Assembly (NCBI RefSeq): GCF_019059575.1
Contig: NW_024881535.1
Span: forward strand, 1,054,001-1,118,000
Length of the DNA stretch: 64,000 bases
Direction: 5' to 3'
Origin: Amphibalanus amphitrite
Lineage: Eukaryota > Arthropoda > Thecostraca > Balanomorpha > Balanidae
Part shown: positions 13,623 to 28,500 of the stretch, piece by piece
Layout: the number at the start of each line of letters is the position of its first letter
Numbering within the stretch: the first letter of the stretch is position 1
Made by a program: the position numbers and the translations under genes
Notes under the pieces: generated by a model
Seen by the model: the letters and a program-made list of their open reading frames with translations, nothing else
Database searches by the model: none
Told to the model about the DNA's origin: nothing

Positions 13623-15154
13623 AACAAATTGTATGCTTATGATTTAGGAGTTAAGGGCACCGAGACTGCAGTACTTGAATAACAAAAGCATTGTAACAAA
13701 TGAAGCACAAAAGCATACATATGAAAGTAGCCTTAAGGTGTTAAAGTCCATGATAGCAGTTTGTAACATGATAGCAGTCCATGATAGCAGTTTGTAATTG
13801 TAACAGCACCAATGTGGCATATAAACAATGGGGCAACTTCTAGGCTTCTCATTCTAGGCCACATATTGGGAAGCCTGTACCTGAAAAGGTACCTACACCT
13901 GCTGAAACACGTTCCCACTCTCCAGGTCAGAGGACAATGACCCCAAGGTCATCTATTTCTCAAGATTGTAACAAAGACACATTAAATTATTTCTTTCCTT
14001 AAGGAAGGAATGACTCAGCATGTTTACATCTAATTGAAAGCTATCACAAGGAACAAGTAATTGTAAGCACTGCAGTAAACACAGCAAGAAAATGCTGGAA
14101 ATCAGTTGGGCAAACTACGGGGAGGAAATCAAGAACTTGATTAATCAAGTTCATGATTATGACGTCATGAAAATGGGGCGTGGCATGACCATATAAGGAG
14201 TTGTAATCAAGATTTTGATTACTTTTCGTGCACCGAACTCTTCAAATGTTTCGTTTCGATTGTTATAATGTCCGTTTCGACACGATTTTTTACCAGGTGA
14301 AACGCAATATTCTATTCTCCCGAAATGATATGGACCGGTAGCAGTGGGATATGGACTTTAGCTCATATGGCGAAAGATAAACTGCTAGCCTAACTTTTTC
14401 AGAAAAGTGATATTTTTTAAAGCCCTTTTTAGGCGGATATTATTCTTTTATCCACATTTTAACGTTTCTAGTTTAAAAATAAATAATTGATCATTCATTT
14501 TACACACGTCTTAAATTGGTCGTAATAAACATTTCTTCCAAAAGGCACCGTCGCCTGTTAGCACGCCGCCATTTGTCGTGTTGTCGGTGTGTGGGTGAGG
14601 CCGGAAATTAGCGCCGAATTATTGGTAATTTGGTTCTTATAGGTAAAATTAGCATTTTTTAAATAATTTAGATCATGTTTGTAAATTTGAATAGCCTCAA
14701 CGTTCATGTGCGTCGGTATAAATGTTGAAATATTGCGATAGAATTTATGATGATTTTGTAGGCTATCATGGCGCATGCTTTCCGCGGTATAATATTTTAA
14801 TTATTTACGAAATGTATTGCTATTTACAGGGTTTTAGTTTATCTTAAAGTAAATAATAGGCCTATTTTGTTGTTTGGGGCAATTGTTGATTAGAGAGGCA
14901 CATTTAACTGCCCACAGTAGCTAGAAATGTTATGGCCTGGCATGTTGTGCAAAAGTTTGCAGTGTGGCCATATCATTTATTCAGTCAATTGTCTGTGCAA
15001 GCAGGGACCAATAGGATATATCTTTTAGTTTTTAATGAAAAGTTAAATTTGGGCTTATGCTAGGTTATTCATACTTGCATTCTAAGTGGCTTTGTCATGG
15101 ATTCATAGAACAATAATAGAAGTGGTGACTGCAAATGTGTCTGTTTTTCCACAG

Positions 15155-16442
<1,288 letters not shown>

Positions 16443-16904
16443 CATCAAAACTCCTAAAAACATGGTCAATCTAAATTGGTTTCTGAGAACCAAAGTGTTT
16501 GGTGGGGTGAAGGCCGATGTGCCGCCATCAGCGGCGGCCATTGCGAACGTGAATCAAGTGGAGTGAGATCCCCGTAGAGCATGCCGCTGCGGGGTGTCGG
16601 AAGCGTTTGCCAATTCTTTGAGCCTTCCACCGGCAGGACTATAAATACACATTTCTTGAAATATATCTTTGATCTGTGCTTGGTTACACGGGCTCTGGGT
16701 TGTGACGCTATTCGTCCAATATATGTGGTCGACGGTCGTATGCAGATTATCATTTGAGCTGACTTATGGTCAGGCCGCTTATCGCGGACAGCGGTGTTCT
16801 TGCTCGGGGTGGTCTTTTTTCAGCTCAGTGTTCGGCAATGTGAGCGAGCAAGCGCGAGAAGAGGTGTGCTCGTGCACAAGTTCACATGTGTGTGCCACAT
16901 CCCA

Positions 16905-17067
16905 GGCGGTGTTTCACGGGACGCTGCTACCACGCTGCTATCAAATTGCGCGAGCTGACGTCACACTTGCGGTAGTGTTGGAGCAGTGGGCCTGTTGATG
17001 TTTCCATGGAAACCCAATTTGACACGTGTAAAAGCAGCGTGCTGCTTTCACCGGTGAAACAGGGCCC
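16905..17067 (+). mobile_element. 163-bp MITE, copy A
   Basis: Short inverted ends (GGCGGTGTTTCAC and GTGAAACAGGGCCC). A second copy with about 95% identity by eye lies inverted at 19116-19279. It is inserted in the 3.65 kb transposon. Confidence 0.75.
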
Positions 17068-17927
17068 CTAACTCGTCTAAAGCTTACAGCTATTGAGTCT
17101 CTAGCCACCCACCAAAATTGAAAAACAATCGGTGACGCCGTTCCGGAGATACAGAAATAAGGTGCGCGTGTGCAAATATATCCAATCCCCGATTCGTCCA
17201 AAGCTTATAGCTAATCCGCTTCCAGCCACACACAAAATTTGAACAGGCTCGGTCAAGTCATTCATGAGAAACATTAACTGCAACATAAATTCCATCCCAC
17301 CAAAACTGATTGATTTTGTCTATTATATACACCATTATCATTGTATCTTTTAATTAGCTGCATTGTTCAACGCTCGCCAGTAGCACGATCAGCGCGATCA
17401 AAATCGTGATTAGCCAGCTGAATGCGAAATCAAGATCATGATTAGCCAGCTGGCTGCGTAATCAAGAAGTTGATCATCGAACTCCCGGGACGACGCCTCG
17501 TAATCAAGTTGTTGATTACGTTTTGGTTGCAATCTACCGCCTCACGATTTTCAACTTGAATCATTCAAAGATTACACTTGTAGAGTGACTTCTTCTCTAT
17601 CGGTCTTAAAATTTTCGTGCATCTCCGTAGACCCTGAATCGAGATTCGGCCGTTTTCGTGACGGGCTGCAAACATGACCAAATATGGGCATAAAATAATC
17701 ATGAACTTGATTAATCAAGTTCTTGATTACCTCCCCGTAGTTTGCCCAACTGAAATAGCCTCAGCATCAGTCTCAGGCCTCCACTCGCACTTTCACTTTA
17801 CATGCGCGGCAAACGCACCAAACGTAATTTCACCGCGAACTTGGGCTGGAAGAAGTGATAATCATTGGCTAATTGACATCTCACATAGTTTCTTGAATAA
17901 ACAAAGAGCAAATTCGTACAAACATAC

Positions 17928-18095
17928 CTCTGCAAACAAGTTATCACAATTTTAAGAACACGGCAGCAGCACGCACCCCGAGGAACTCAACATTCAACTG
18001 AACTTGACGTCATCACTTCGCCTCTCTGTCATTGGTCAGAATAAGCCCTGCTGCTATTGGTCAACGCTCCTAAAGCTGTGTATCTGATTGGTTGA
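17928..18095 (-). promoter_or_regulatory. Probable H3.3 promoter and first non-coding exon
   Basis: On the minus strand, three CCAAT boxes (18091-18087, 18060-18056, 18035-18031) are followed by a consensus cAMP-response element TGACGTCA (18012-18005). A possible transcribed exon then ends at GCAGAG|GTATGT (exon end 17928). CCAAT plus CRE is the known architecture of H3.3 promoters. The nearest minus-strand gene downstream is H3.3, whose coding exon has an acceptor just before its ATG. The link between the two, and so a 6.6 kb 5'UTR intron, is inference. Confidence 0.5.
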
Positions 18096-18986
18096 TGATT
18101 GCGCAAGACAAAAACAGCTGTGATCCAGGGAAATCCCGTGAATCTGCCGCTTTGTAAAATGACATGTTTGAAAAGAAATTATTTAGAGATTTTTCCAAAT
18201 CAAAGTCAATAAAATTTAAACTTTTGAAGCTTTATTTTGTTTTCAAATGAATTAATATATCAGCAGTTTATGGCGCCAAAAATTTAAACGTCCACGAATG
18301 CAATGCAAATGGTTGTTGAATCGTAAATATGGAAATAATTTTTGAAACTTACATTTAATAGTTGTTTTTACCGTTTTGAAAAGATTTGAACATGTTTTGC
18401 CCTAAAAGAGACGTGAAATCATCATTTTCATCAGTTCTCATAAAAATTAACTTCCGTTTGGTTTCAAGCGTAAGTCGAAACGATAGGCGAAATTGCTTGA
18501 AAAAAGTAAATTTGCTTTTCAAAACAATCATCTCTGTCACTGAAAATAAGTATCAAAAGAAAGTAACGCAACTTTGAAGCCAAAAGTGATTTTTCCGCGG
18601 CAAAATTCAGGCAAAATTGCATAAATAATAATTTTGCAGTACTTTGGTTTTTAAATAATTTCATCTATAGCGCGAATAATTCATTTGTGATGCACCTTTT
18701 TGGCGGGCTGCAGTTAACTTGTATTTTAATGTTTATTTTTATATTCATTATGCGTAAAAGACAGGCAAAAATCTTTGAAAATCAAAATGGTAACCAATGG
18801 CCTTGCATCAACCTTGCACGATGGTTTTGTAATTATTGTCACTTTTGTGTATAGATGGTCTCGATTTTGTTGTTTTGTGGATGTTGATGTGGATGATATG
18901 ATGCGAAATAAATTATTTTTCTGTTGAAAAGGTTGACTCGGACTGGAGGTGGTTTTATATAGGTGGGTACCTACCTACCTACCTAC

Positions 18987-19412
18987 CAGGATCGCGGAGT
19001 CGATGGATTTACGGCGACTCTGACTCAGACTCCGGCTTTCAAAAACCAACTGACTCCGGGCAGAAATGTTGACTCCGATCGACTCCAACTCCTCACTCCG
19101 ACTGCACACCTGCCAGGGCCCTGTTTCACCGGTGATAGCAGCAAGCTGCTTTTACACGTGTCAAATTGGGTTTCCATGGAAACATCAACAGGCCCATTGC
19201 TCCAACACTACCACAAGTGTGACGTCAGCTCGCGCAATTTGATAGTAGCTTGGTAGCAGCATCCCGTGAAACACCGCCCAGGGCTGCGGAGTCGACAGAT
19301 TTTCGGTGACTCCGACTCCGACTCCAGCTGGGGTTTCCAATATCGGCTCCGACTCTGACTCCAGTCACAACTGTCGACTCCGACCGACTCCGACTCCGAC
19401 TCCGCAGCCCTG
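18987..19412. mobile_element. hAT-like element(s), GACTCC-rich, interrupted by a MITE
   Basis: Outer ends CAGGATCGCGGAGTC and GACTCCGCAGCCCTG are inverted repeats, with CTACCTAC and GTACCTAC as a possible 8-bp duplication, though the left side is a CTAC simple repeat. The interior is runs of GACTCC. A 163-bp MITE occupies 19116-19279, and a second CAGGGCTGCGGAGTC begins at 19279, so two tandem copies are also possible. Confidence 0.6.
19116..19279 (-). mobile_element. 163-bp MITE, copy B (inverted)
   Basis: It matches 16905-17067 in reverse orientation and has ends GGGCCCTGTTTCAC and GTGAAACACCGCCC. It is nested in the GACTCC-rich hAT-like unit upstream of TOP3A. Confidence 0.75.
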
Positions 19413-19530
19413 GTACCTACAAGTACATACTCATCTTGATCAAATTCCAATGTCACTATCAGTGCTTACTTGAGCTCGTTGCCACCATTTTCAGATTGAG
19501 GCTGGCGGTGCCAAGCAAGTTTGCTGATTG

Positions 19531-22500
19531 ATGCTCCCTCTGAAGCCTTTGGTGGCCTGCGAGGCTCTGAGGCTGTGGGTTGGGCACCTTGTGCTCCCCC
19601 GCCCTTCTCTCCTGACCTGCCTGCGGCACTGGGGCACGGTCCGCCCTGTCGACACCAGTAGTGTCGTAGCTGCCACTGGTGATGGGATGAAGGTGCTGAA
19701 TGTTGCTGAGAAAAATGATGCTGCCAAAAACCTGGCGAGCATCATGTCTGGCGGGAGTTCTCGCATGGTAAGGAAGTCAAGATTGAGTGTGTGGAGTTGT
19801 TGAGTGTGGATTGTTTTTTTTTTTTTACTGTTTTTGATTTATTTGACTAATTCATTTTTTTGTGAAATGACCAGTGATGCTTTATACTAGCCAAATTTTA
19901 TTAGGTGTGTTGCCTATATCAATATTGGTTTTATGGCATGTTTTGCTTTGCTTTTGTTCTATGCACTTTTCATTGATCATACTGTTGTGATTTCTCACTA
20001 AACTATTTGGAATATGTGACAAAGCCTGTTCAACAGTTCTAGATTTTTTTTTTTCTGTTTGTTGACCCTTTGGCCCTACATGTCAATTTTAATCTTGTGT
20101 TGCCAGCGAGAGGGTCTGTCGCGGTTCAACAAGATCTACGAGTTTGACTTTGAGCTGCAGGGCCGACGGTGCCAGATGACAATGACGTCTGTGTCAGGCC
20201 ACCTGCTCAACTATGATTTTGCTGCCAGCTTCAGGTGGGCACAGCATCGAGAAGCTGGCAATTGGTGTGGCAGGTGGGGAGGGGCATTCCAGCCCAGTCT
20301 GGTGGTGGAGTGGAACTCATTATTAATCTTAGTCTTTTTCTCTGTAATATATAGGCTTTATCCTTGCATTATAATATACCTAATTTTTGTGTCATTATAT
20401 CATGTATTTGCTCCAGTAGGTATTTTACTTGTTGTTCCTTGCTTTACCGGCATCTCAATTTGCCTATATGTCGCGGGAGCTGAACACACTCAGACTCGAT
20501 GCTTTACTGTATTATCGGCAGAGGCCCAAACAAGAACCACAGAGCCAACCGCTCGTAACCACGGTCTCCCTGCCTCTCCCGGGCCGCCGACCGCCCAGCC
20601 AGCGCCAGCCCTCGACCCCGCCCGAGGGCCACGCGGCAGGGGCGGCGCCGGGCGCGGCCAGCCGGGGAGGCGCCACGGGCGGCGCCAGGCATGCCACAAC
20701 GGGCGGTCACAGCCGCCCGTAACACCCCTCCCCCCTCACGGAAACAATCATACATTGAACAATGCGACACTTACGACACGCTATTTACATTACAACTATA
20801 TACACAATCACAGCCTTCACCACCTCCACCACACTCATAGTCCCGCCTGGAACCTTTCAGGTGGTCGCGACACTCGGCCTGATCTGGTCACGTATGACAT
20901 TGGCGGCAACATTCCCCTCTGAGCGACGCCCACATCACCAGATGGGCCAGCTCTCCCGAGTAAGTGCATTAGCGGCACCTCGAGCAGAACGCCATGCTCG
21001 TTACCACAGTCGCTCACGGGATCCACCCCCACGGCCTCACCACGTCCATTTGGACCACTCGGATCCTGAACTGGCTGCAAGTCGGTCCGACGAGGGATGA
21101 ACTCCTTGAGGTCGTTGTGGTGCACGACGCGTGTCTTGCCGCGGACGTCCTGTATCCGGTAGGTAACTTCCTCCCCCGGTGTGCCTCTTCTCTCGACGAT
21201 GGTCACCGGTCCTTTAAACGGCAGACCCAGCTTCGGTTTTCCTCCCACAGCGGCAGTGTGGTCTCGTACCCACACCTTCAAGCCCGTTGGGTACGCGGTA
21301 AAATTGAGTTTGCTGTCATGGCGAACCGCCATTCGAGCAGCTGATTGGGAGGAGGCTCTCCTCACCTGTGCGAAGACCCGCTTCATGTTCTTCAGCCGTT
21401 TGTTCAGGAAGGTTTCAGCTGGTATTGCGACTTCATCGGTTCCGTACATTACATCCAGAGGCAACCGAGGCTCAAAGCCATGGATCATGTAGAAAGGTGT
21501 GTGACCGGTGGTTTCGTGGAGGGAAGAATTGTAGGCCATGGCGTATGATCTGGTACTTTCGTCCCAGTCAAGGCCCTGGCTGTCGATGTATTTCGACACC
21601 ATGTCTTTCAGGGTCCTCATGAAGCGCTCCACCATCCCGTCGCTCTCAGGATGATAAGGCGTTGTTCTAGTCTTGTGGATGCCGAGCCTCTGATACAGCT
21701 CACGCATCATCAGAGATTCGAATTGAGCGCCCTGATCTGTGTGAAGCCTCTCGGGAACACCAAGCTCCTGAACCCAGTGAAGGAGTGCCTCCATCACCGT
21801 TTCTGTCTTCTGATTCGGCATCGGGAAGATTCGTACGAACTTTGAGAAGTAATCCATGATCACGAGCACATATCGGTTGCCTCTTCTCGACACAGGCATC
21901 TCCGTGATGTCCATGGCTATTCTCTGGAAGGGTCGTGAGGTAACCTCGGTAACCATCGGTGCTCGTCTTTTGGGTGCCGGTCTGTACCGCCGCTGACACG
22001 GCGTGCACGAGGCACAGAAGCTCCGGATGTCCTCATTCATCCCCGGCCAGACGAATCGAGCCTTCACCCGGGCGATGGTCCGTCTGCGACCCATGTGCCC
22101 GCTCGATGGATCATCATGCGCCAGTCGGATGATCTCGGCCCGTTCAGTTTGAGGCACCGCCGCCTGGAACTGTCGACCCGAGGCAATGCCGATTACTCCA
22201 TTCATGACGCGCACCTTGCTCCAGTGTTTTCGCAGCACTCCCCACCCAGCGAACGCTGCAGGCCTTGGCTTCTCCTTCCTCTCGTGTGCTCTTCGGAGAG
22301 CCGACAGCGTCGCGTCACTGGCTTGCGCCTGGGCGATTGGAGGGAGGGTCCGTTCTTGGACTGATTGTGACACAGCGACTGATACAGCAGCCGGTTCCTG
22401 CGTAAGCCTTGAGAATACAGCAGTTGGAGCTACAAGAGTCACAACCGACTCAGGCGAACCGCCTTCCGTCGGCGCGGGCGAGCCGCCCGCTACTGACCCC

Positions 22501-25500
22501 ACCGTCTCCGTTCTATCTCCTCTCTCTGAGACAGAGCGACCGGGACACCACCCCTGGCCTTGGGCTTGACCAGATCGGACCGCAGACGCCATATCTGGTG
22601 GTCTGCGAGACAGCGCATCAGCGTTCCCGTGGGCCAGACCGCTGCGGATCCGAACATTGAAGTCGAAAGAACTCAGCTCGATCGCCCATCGACCACGACG
22701 TCCTGTGCCGTCTCGCTCTGCTGCGATCGATGTCGGTATGTTTGCCAGCGGCTTGTGGTCGGTCACCACTTCAAATCTGGCACCAACAGTGTACTGACGG
22801 AAATGTCTGATGCCATGAACGATCGCCCAGAGTTCCTTATCGTAAGTCGGCCATCTCGTCTGCTGCTTTGTGAGTGCCTTACTCTCATAGGCGATCACCT
22901 TTTCCTCATCTCCAATGCGTTCAGCCAGCACCACACCCACGGCAGAGTTGCATGCGTCTGTATACAGGACGAACGTCCCTTCACCTGTTGGCAAAGCCAG
23001 TACGGGAGGCGAGGACAGAGTGGACTTCAACAGCTCGAATGCAATGCGCATCGGTTCGGACCACCTGATTCGTCCCTCCTCTACTGCGGCGTCCCTAAGT
23101 GGCTTTGTAATCGCGGCATACCCCTGAATAAACCGCGCGTAGTACCCGCACAGGCCTAAGAAGCTTTTCATCTCCTCCTCAGATGACGGCTGCGGCCAGG
23201 CCAGGACCTTGTCCACGTTATGCGGATCTGGACGTATCCCTTCCTCGGAGACGAGATGTCCAAGGAAAGTCACCTCCTTGCGTGCGAATCGACATTTCTG
23301 TGCCTTTAGCTTCAGCCCGGCTTGCTGAATCCTCAGGAGTACCTCCTGCAGGGTAGCCAGATGTTCTTCCTCGGTCCTGTTGAACAAGATGACGTCATCC
23401 AAGTACACCAAACAGCTTTTGGTGTCAAGGCCTGCGAGAATCAGTTCCATCATCTTCTGGAAAGTGCCGCTGGCGTTCTTGAGACCCATTGCCATGACTC
23501 TGAACTGATGGAGGCCTTTTCCAGTCGAAAATGCCGTCTTCTCTCGATCTTCAGCCGCCAGTTCAACCTGCCAATACCCTGTGGCCATGTCCAGCGTGGT
23601 AAACCACCTCGCCCTTGACAGGGTATCGAGCGAGTCGTCGATTCGTGGGAGCGGCATGGCGAAGCCCTTCGTCACTGCGTTCACAGCCCTCAGGTCGACG
23701 CAGAAGCGGAAGGATCCATCTTTCTTGCGCACCAACACGACCGGCGAACACCACGGACTTTCGCTTTCCTCAATGACACCATCCTGTAACATCTTTTCTT
23801 TTTGTTTCTCTACCTGGTCTCGGACTTTCATGGGTATCCGTCGTGGACGTTGTTTGACTGGGACTGCATCCCCCGTGTCAATCCTGTGTTTTGTCACACC
23901 TGTACGACCAATGTCTCCCGGTCTTTTACTGAAGACGTCACTGTAGGTCTCAAATAAACCCCGTAGTTTGTTACGACCTCTCTCACTCAAGTCTGTCAGT
24001 TCTGGTGACAGGGCTTGCTGCACCTCTGGTTCCACCTCTCCAGGATCATGAGATGGATTACCTCCATCTCCACAGCTCGCCACATTGCAATCGGCACAGT
24101 CTGCCCCGGGACACAAAACACACAGGGCGTCTTCACCGCCCCCAAACGCAAGGAACGTCCCGACATCAGAGCCCTTCAAGAGACGGACGCCCTCCGCTCC
24201 GACATTCGTCAACCGGATAGGTATGGTGCCATTGGAGGCGATCACCACCACAGCCCGTGGAATCAATAGATCCTCACGCTCCGCCGTGCGGCTTGGCTCC
24301 ATCATCCCACTTACCGAGCCTGCTGACGTCACAAAAGGTCCCTGGCCATCAAGTCGCTGCACCACTGCTGCTACCGTTGTTACCGAACGACCTGGTAGTG
24401 TTACTGCATCGCCAAGAATGACTCTAGCCCGCGGGGGACGGATCTCAGGGTATGTTGGAAGTGGAATCGTCATCCCTTTCATACGGATCACCCCCTTCTC
24501 ATCGTCAATGATAGTTCTGTTTTGGCAACAGAAGTCACGTCCAAGGATCACGTCATAGACCAGCCCCGACACCACAGCCAGTCGTGGACACACAATCGAC
24601 TCCTCCTCCACCTGGATAGGGACATCACGGAGCACCTCAACGATGTTCAGGGGGCTACCACCAGCTCCCTTCGCGGACCGCGTCGGGGTGGTGGCCTGAC
24701 AAGCCAGTTCCGTTTTCAACCGCTGCTGGAGCCCATCCCTGACCATGGAAAAGTCGGCACCCGAATCGACCAGCGCCCATACTTCGAGGCTGCCCAAGTG
24801 GACTCGAATGGCTGTTGCAGTTAATCGGGACTGGATACACGCAGCCGGCTCTTGTCCCACAGGGCCAGCTGCTCCTAGTTTTCCGCCGGCTTATCAGATG
24901 GAAGGGCTTCCCTCGACATCAGCCCCCGACGTCCACCCATTGCTGGAGGCCCCTGCTGCAGGCGAGAATGGCATGCCGCCATCCAGTGCCCAGCCTCGCC
25001 ACAAAATAAACAAAACGGTTGGAGCGGGGTGGCAGCTTGTACAGCCGACTGACAGTTGCTCCGAATGTGACCCTCCTGCCCGCACGAAAAACATTTCACC
25101 CTGGTGGCTCTCGGTCCAGTTCTCGGCTGACCACGGCGTACCACCGGGCAGTCACGCCGAAAATGGCCGGGGGCACCACACCCGTAACATTTGACAGCCT
25201 CAGGCAGGTGGTCCGTCTTGGCAACGGCGAACGCCTCCAACGAAGACCGCAGCTGGCCGATCTCCTGCTGCAGCTGAGCTATCCTTGCATCCTGCTGCGA
25301 CCCACCTCCTACCTCTGCATGAACAGCTGACGCTACAGCACCCAGGGGAAGGGGCCCAGTACCTGTATGCGTCGATGGGTTAGCAGCGCGTACCGCCTGG
25401 ACGACCTCCTGGCGTTTATGCAGCTCTCGGATCACCGCTACAGCCGCAGACAGTGACTCAGGATTACGGTGGCACAGTTTCGTCTGGAGCCACTCATCCC

Positions 25501-28500
25501 GAAGTCCACATATGAACCGACTCGTCAGGGTTTTCATCACGAACGCCCTCTCCGCATACGTTTCCTCAGGACCTTTTCCCTCCCCTGACGGACCGGTAGA
25601 ATGAGGGAACGCAGCCCGCCCCAGTCTCTTAATACGGTCAGCGAAGCTCTCAGCTGATTCCCCCGGCGACTGGGAGGCGCGCCCCAGCTCGGCCTGCGCC
25701 TGTAAGGGCTCGATTAACCGACCAAACCGGACCCCAAGTCCTGACTTTATCTCAGAGTACGAACTGTCACCCTGATACAGCGAATGCGCATAATCGAGTG
25801 CGACGCCATCCAGCAGAGGCAACAGCCGCTTAACTCGCTCAACGTCTCCGAGTCCCACCGTTAACGACTCGAAACGAGATATCCACCGCTCCCAATCATC
25901 TGTCTCTATACCCGCAAAACGAGGGGTTCGCGATACCAAAATAGTGTCGTTGAAATCCATGGCCAGCGGAAACAATTCACCAAATTATTCAAAACTGCAC
26001 CCAGGCGGACCGCCTTATTCCTAACGTTCCCCTCAGAACAGAAAATATCGGCGTTCTATTTTCGAGCAAACCGCCCGCTTTTTGTCGAGCACAGACTAGT
26101 TACGATAATCAACATTCATGAACTAAATTTCAATAAATATCATCAAATGAAATTAATGAACTCACCCTTTGTCGTCTTCTGCAGTCCTACCGACCGCGCC
26201 AAATGTCGCGGGAGCTGAACACACTCAGACTCGATGCTTTACTGTATTATCGGCAGAGGCCCAAACAAGAACCACAGAGCCAACCGCTCGTAACCACGGT
26301 CTCCCTGCCTCTCCCGGGCCGCCGACCGCCCAGCCAGCGCCAGCCCTCGACCCCGCCCGAGGGCCACGCGGCAGGGGCGGCGCCGGGCGCGGCCAGCCGG
26401 GGAGGCGCCACGGGCGGCGCCAGGCATGCCACAACGGGCGGTCACAGCCGCCCGTAACATATAGTCTGTTCCATATCAAGCTTGCAGTCGGAGTTTCTTA
26501 GGCAGATCGCTCCTCCGCTCGAATTTGCGTCTTAAAATGCAAGAGCTGCATATACAGAAATCACGCACTGCCTACAGCAGGGCACTTCAGCTGCAAACTT
26601 GAAACGGAACAGAGTATAGTGTCTTGTTCCCCTCACATTTGGTCAGGCTTCTCCCGGTTAGTCCCAGTACTCCCAGTTCTGCAGCTCGTCGGCATTCTGT
26701 CGTCTCACTCTGTCTCCCTATCCGCCAGGAAATGGATGAGCTGCAGTCCGGCCGCCTTGTTCGACTGCCCCGTCATCAAACAATGCTCCACAGACTACGA
26801 GCCTATCATGGTGAGACAGGGCTCGTGCCTCGTCGCTAGATTTCTACATGGTCTTCTGTCATGGTAGAATGGTGACTTTCTGTAACGGTGACGGTTTATG
26901 TCCGTGACCATGACTTTCTGGTGACTATCCGTGATCGTGACTTTCTGATGCCGTGACTACGTAACAATGTTTTTCCGTTTTCGTGACCGTAATTGGTTGT
27001 GACCTATCGGAATTAATAATCACTCTGACTTGCTACCACTCACTCCTGACCCGTGATTGTCACGGAAATGTTGAACTATCGCCGTGGTCGTGGCTATCTG
27101 ATATCGTGACTCCCGATCGTGGCTCCGCAGCCATGACGGTTTTGTGATCGTCACTCCCCGTGATAGTGACTCCATAACCGTGAATTTCGTGACTTACTCG
27201 GATATCGTTACTCCGTAGCGGTAATTTCTAGCACCGTGAATTTCCATGAGCGCTACTCTCCGTAACCGTGATTTCCCGTTACCGTGATTCCGTTATCGAC
27301 TATCTTGACTCATAGCCGTGACTATGAAAGCGATCCGTGATTTTCAGTCATGGCCATGATTGTCCGTACTCCGTAGTTTTGTGACTTACCATACCTGTGA
27401 CTTTCCGTGTCCGTGACTTGCCATTATGTCCGTGCCCGCGACTGTCCGTGACTTCACGCGCTCCGACTTCAGAGGACGCTGGAGCGAGAGGCCCGCCGCT
27501 GTCAGATGCTCGTGATATGGACAGATTGCGACAGAGAGGGTGAAAATATCGGCTTCGAGATCATCAACGTGTGTCGCGCCGTGAACCCGCAGCTGAAGGT
27601 GCTGAGGTGAGGTCCGCACTAGGGGAGATCTGGGTTGGGTCGGGCGCGGTGTTTCTCACGGCTTTTCGAGACATTTGCCGACATGCCAGTTTGTCACGGT
27701 ACAGTCATGCACAGTTGCAGAAGCTTCTTATAATGTGTTGATGCCGGACGTGTTATTCAATTAATCACTCGAGTCATTCCTTGAGGCTTAGTAGTTCCGT
27801 ACTGACTATGACTCCTTACTTCGTACTCGTAGCTGTTTAATTTCAAAGAAATTATCACTGACACAGCTTGCAGCCCATTTCCAACTCCACTCTATCATAC
27901 TATTCTTTCCCCAGCCTGGTGACCTGGCCTGACCCGATGACCCGTTTCTCTCCAGGGCCCGATTCTCTGAGATCACGCCCGCCTCGGTCCGCCGCGCCGT
28001 CAACAACCTCGTGGAGCCGGACGGGCGGGCCAGCGCCGCTGTGGATGTGAGGCAGGAGCTGGACTTGCGGATAGGTGAGACGAGGGCGAGGGAGCGCAGA
28101 GGTCGGGCGGGGGCTTAGAGGTTAGGTTAGACGCCAGAGGGAGGTCAGTGACTACTGACTAGGTTTGAGGCTAGTAGAGGTTCTAGCCGCTAGAGGTTAG
28201 ACTGAATGGCCAGAGGCTGCCAATGATTTCAATAATTTCAAGGATATTATTCCAGCTTTGTTACTAGAAGTATCTGCTCTGTAGAATCACTGGATGAATA
28301 TCCCGACTACAACAGTTCGATTTATCGGCGTTTAGTGGTCGCCGGTAAGGCTTTGGTGCTTATGGTCAGACTACACTCGACAGTAGACAGTCCTGAGGAC
28401 TGAGGAGACTGAGACCGATCCCTGTCTGACCACTGCTACCCTCTGTGACCGATGACCGCTCCCTCTGACCCCCCCCCCCCCCCCATGTGTCTCCCCCAGG

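Larger units (their letters stand above)
20469..26459 (-). mobile_element. Complete Ty3/Gypsy LTR retrotransposon in TOP3A intron 2, antisense
   Basis: A 5991-bp element flanked by the 4-bp duplication TATA (20465-20468 and 26460-26463). The two 256-bp LTRs begin TG and end CA and appear identical. On the minus strand it carries a primer-binding site, gag, pol and a polypurine tract in the normal order. There is no env frame. Both main frames are uninterrupted, so insertion is recent and the element may be active. Confidence 0.95.

Noticed and set aside
20994-25330. Many plus-strand frames of 60-200 codons
   Set aside because: They are antisense shadows of the gag and pol frames of the Gypsy element.
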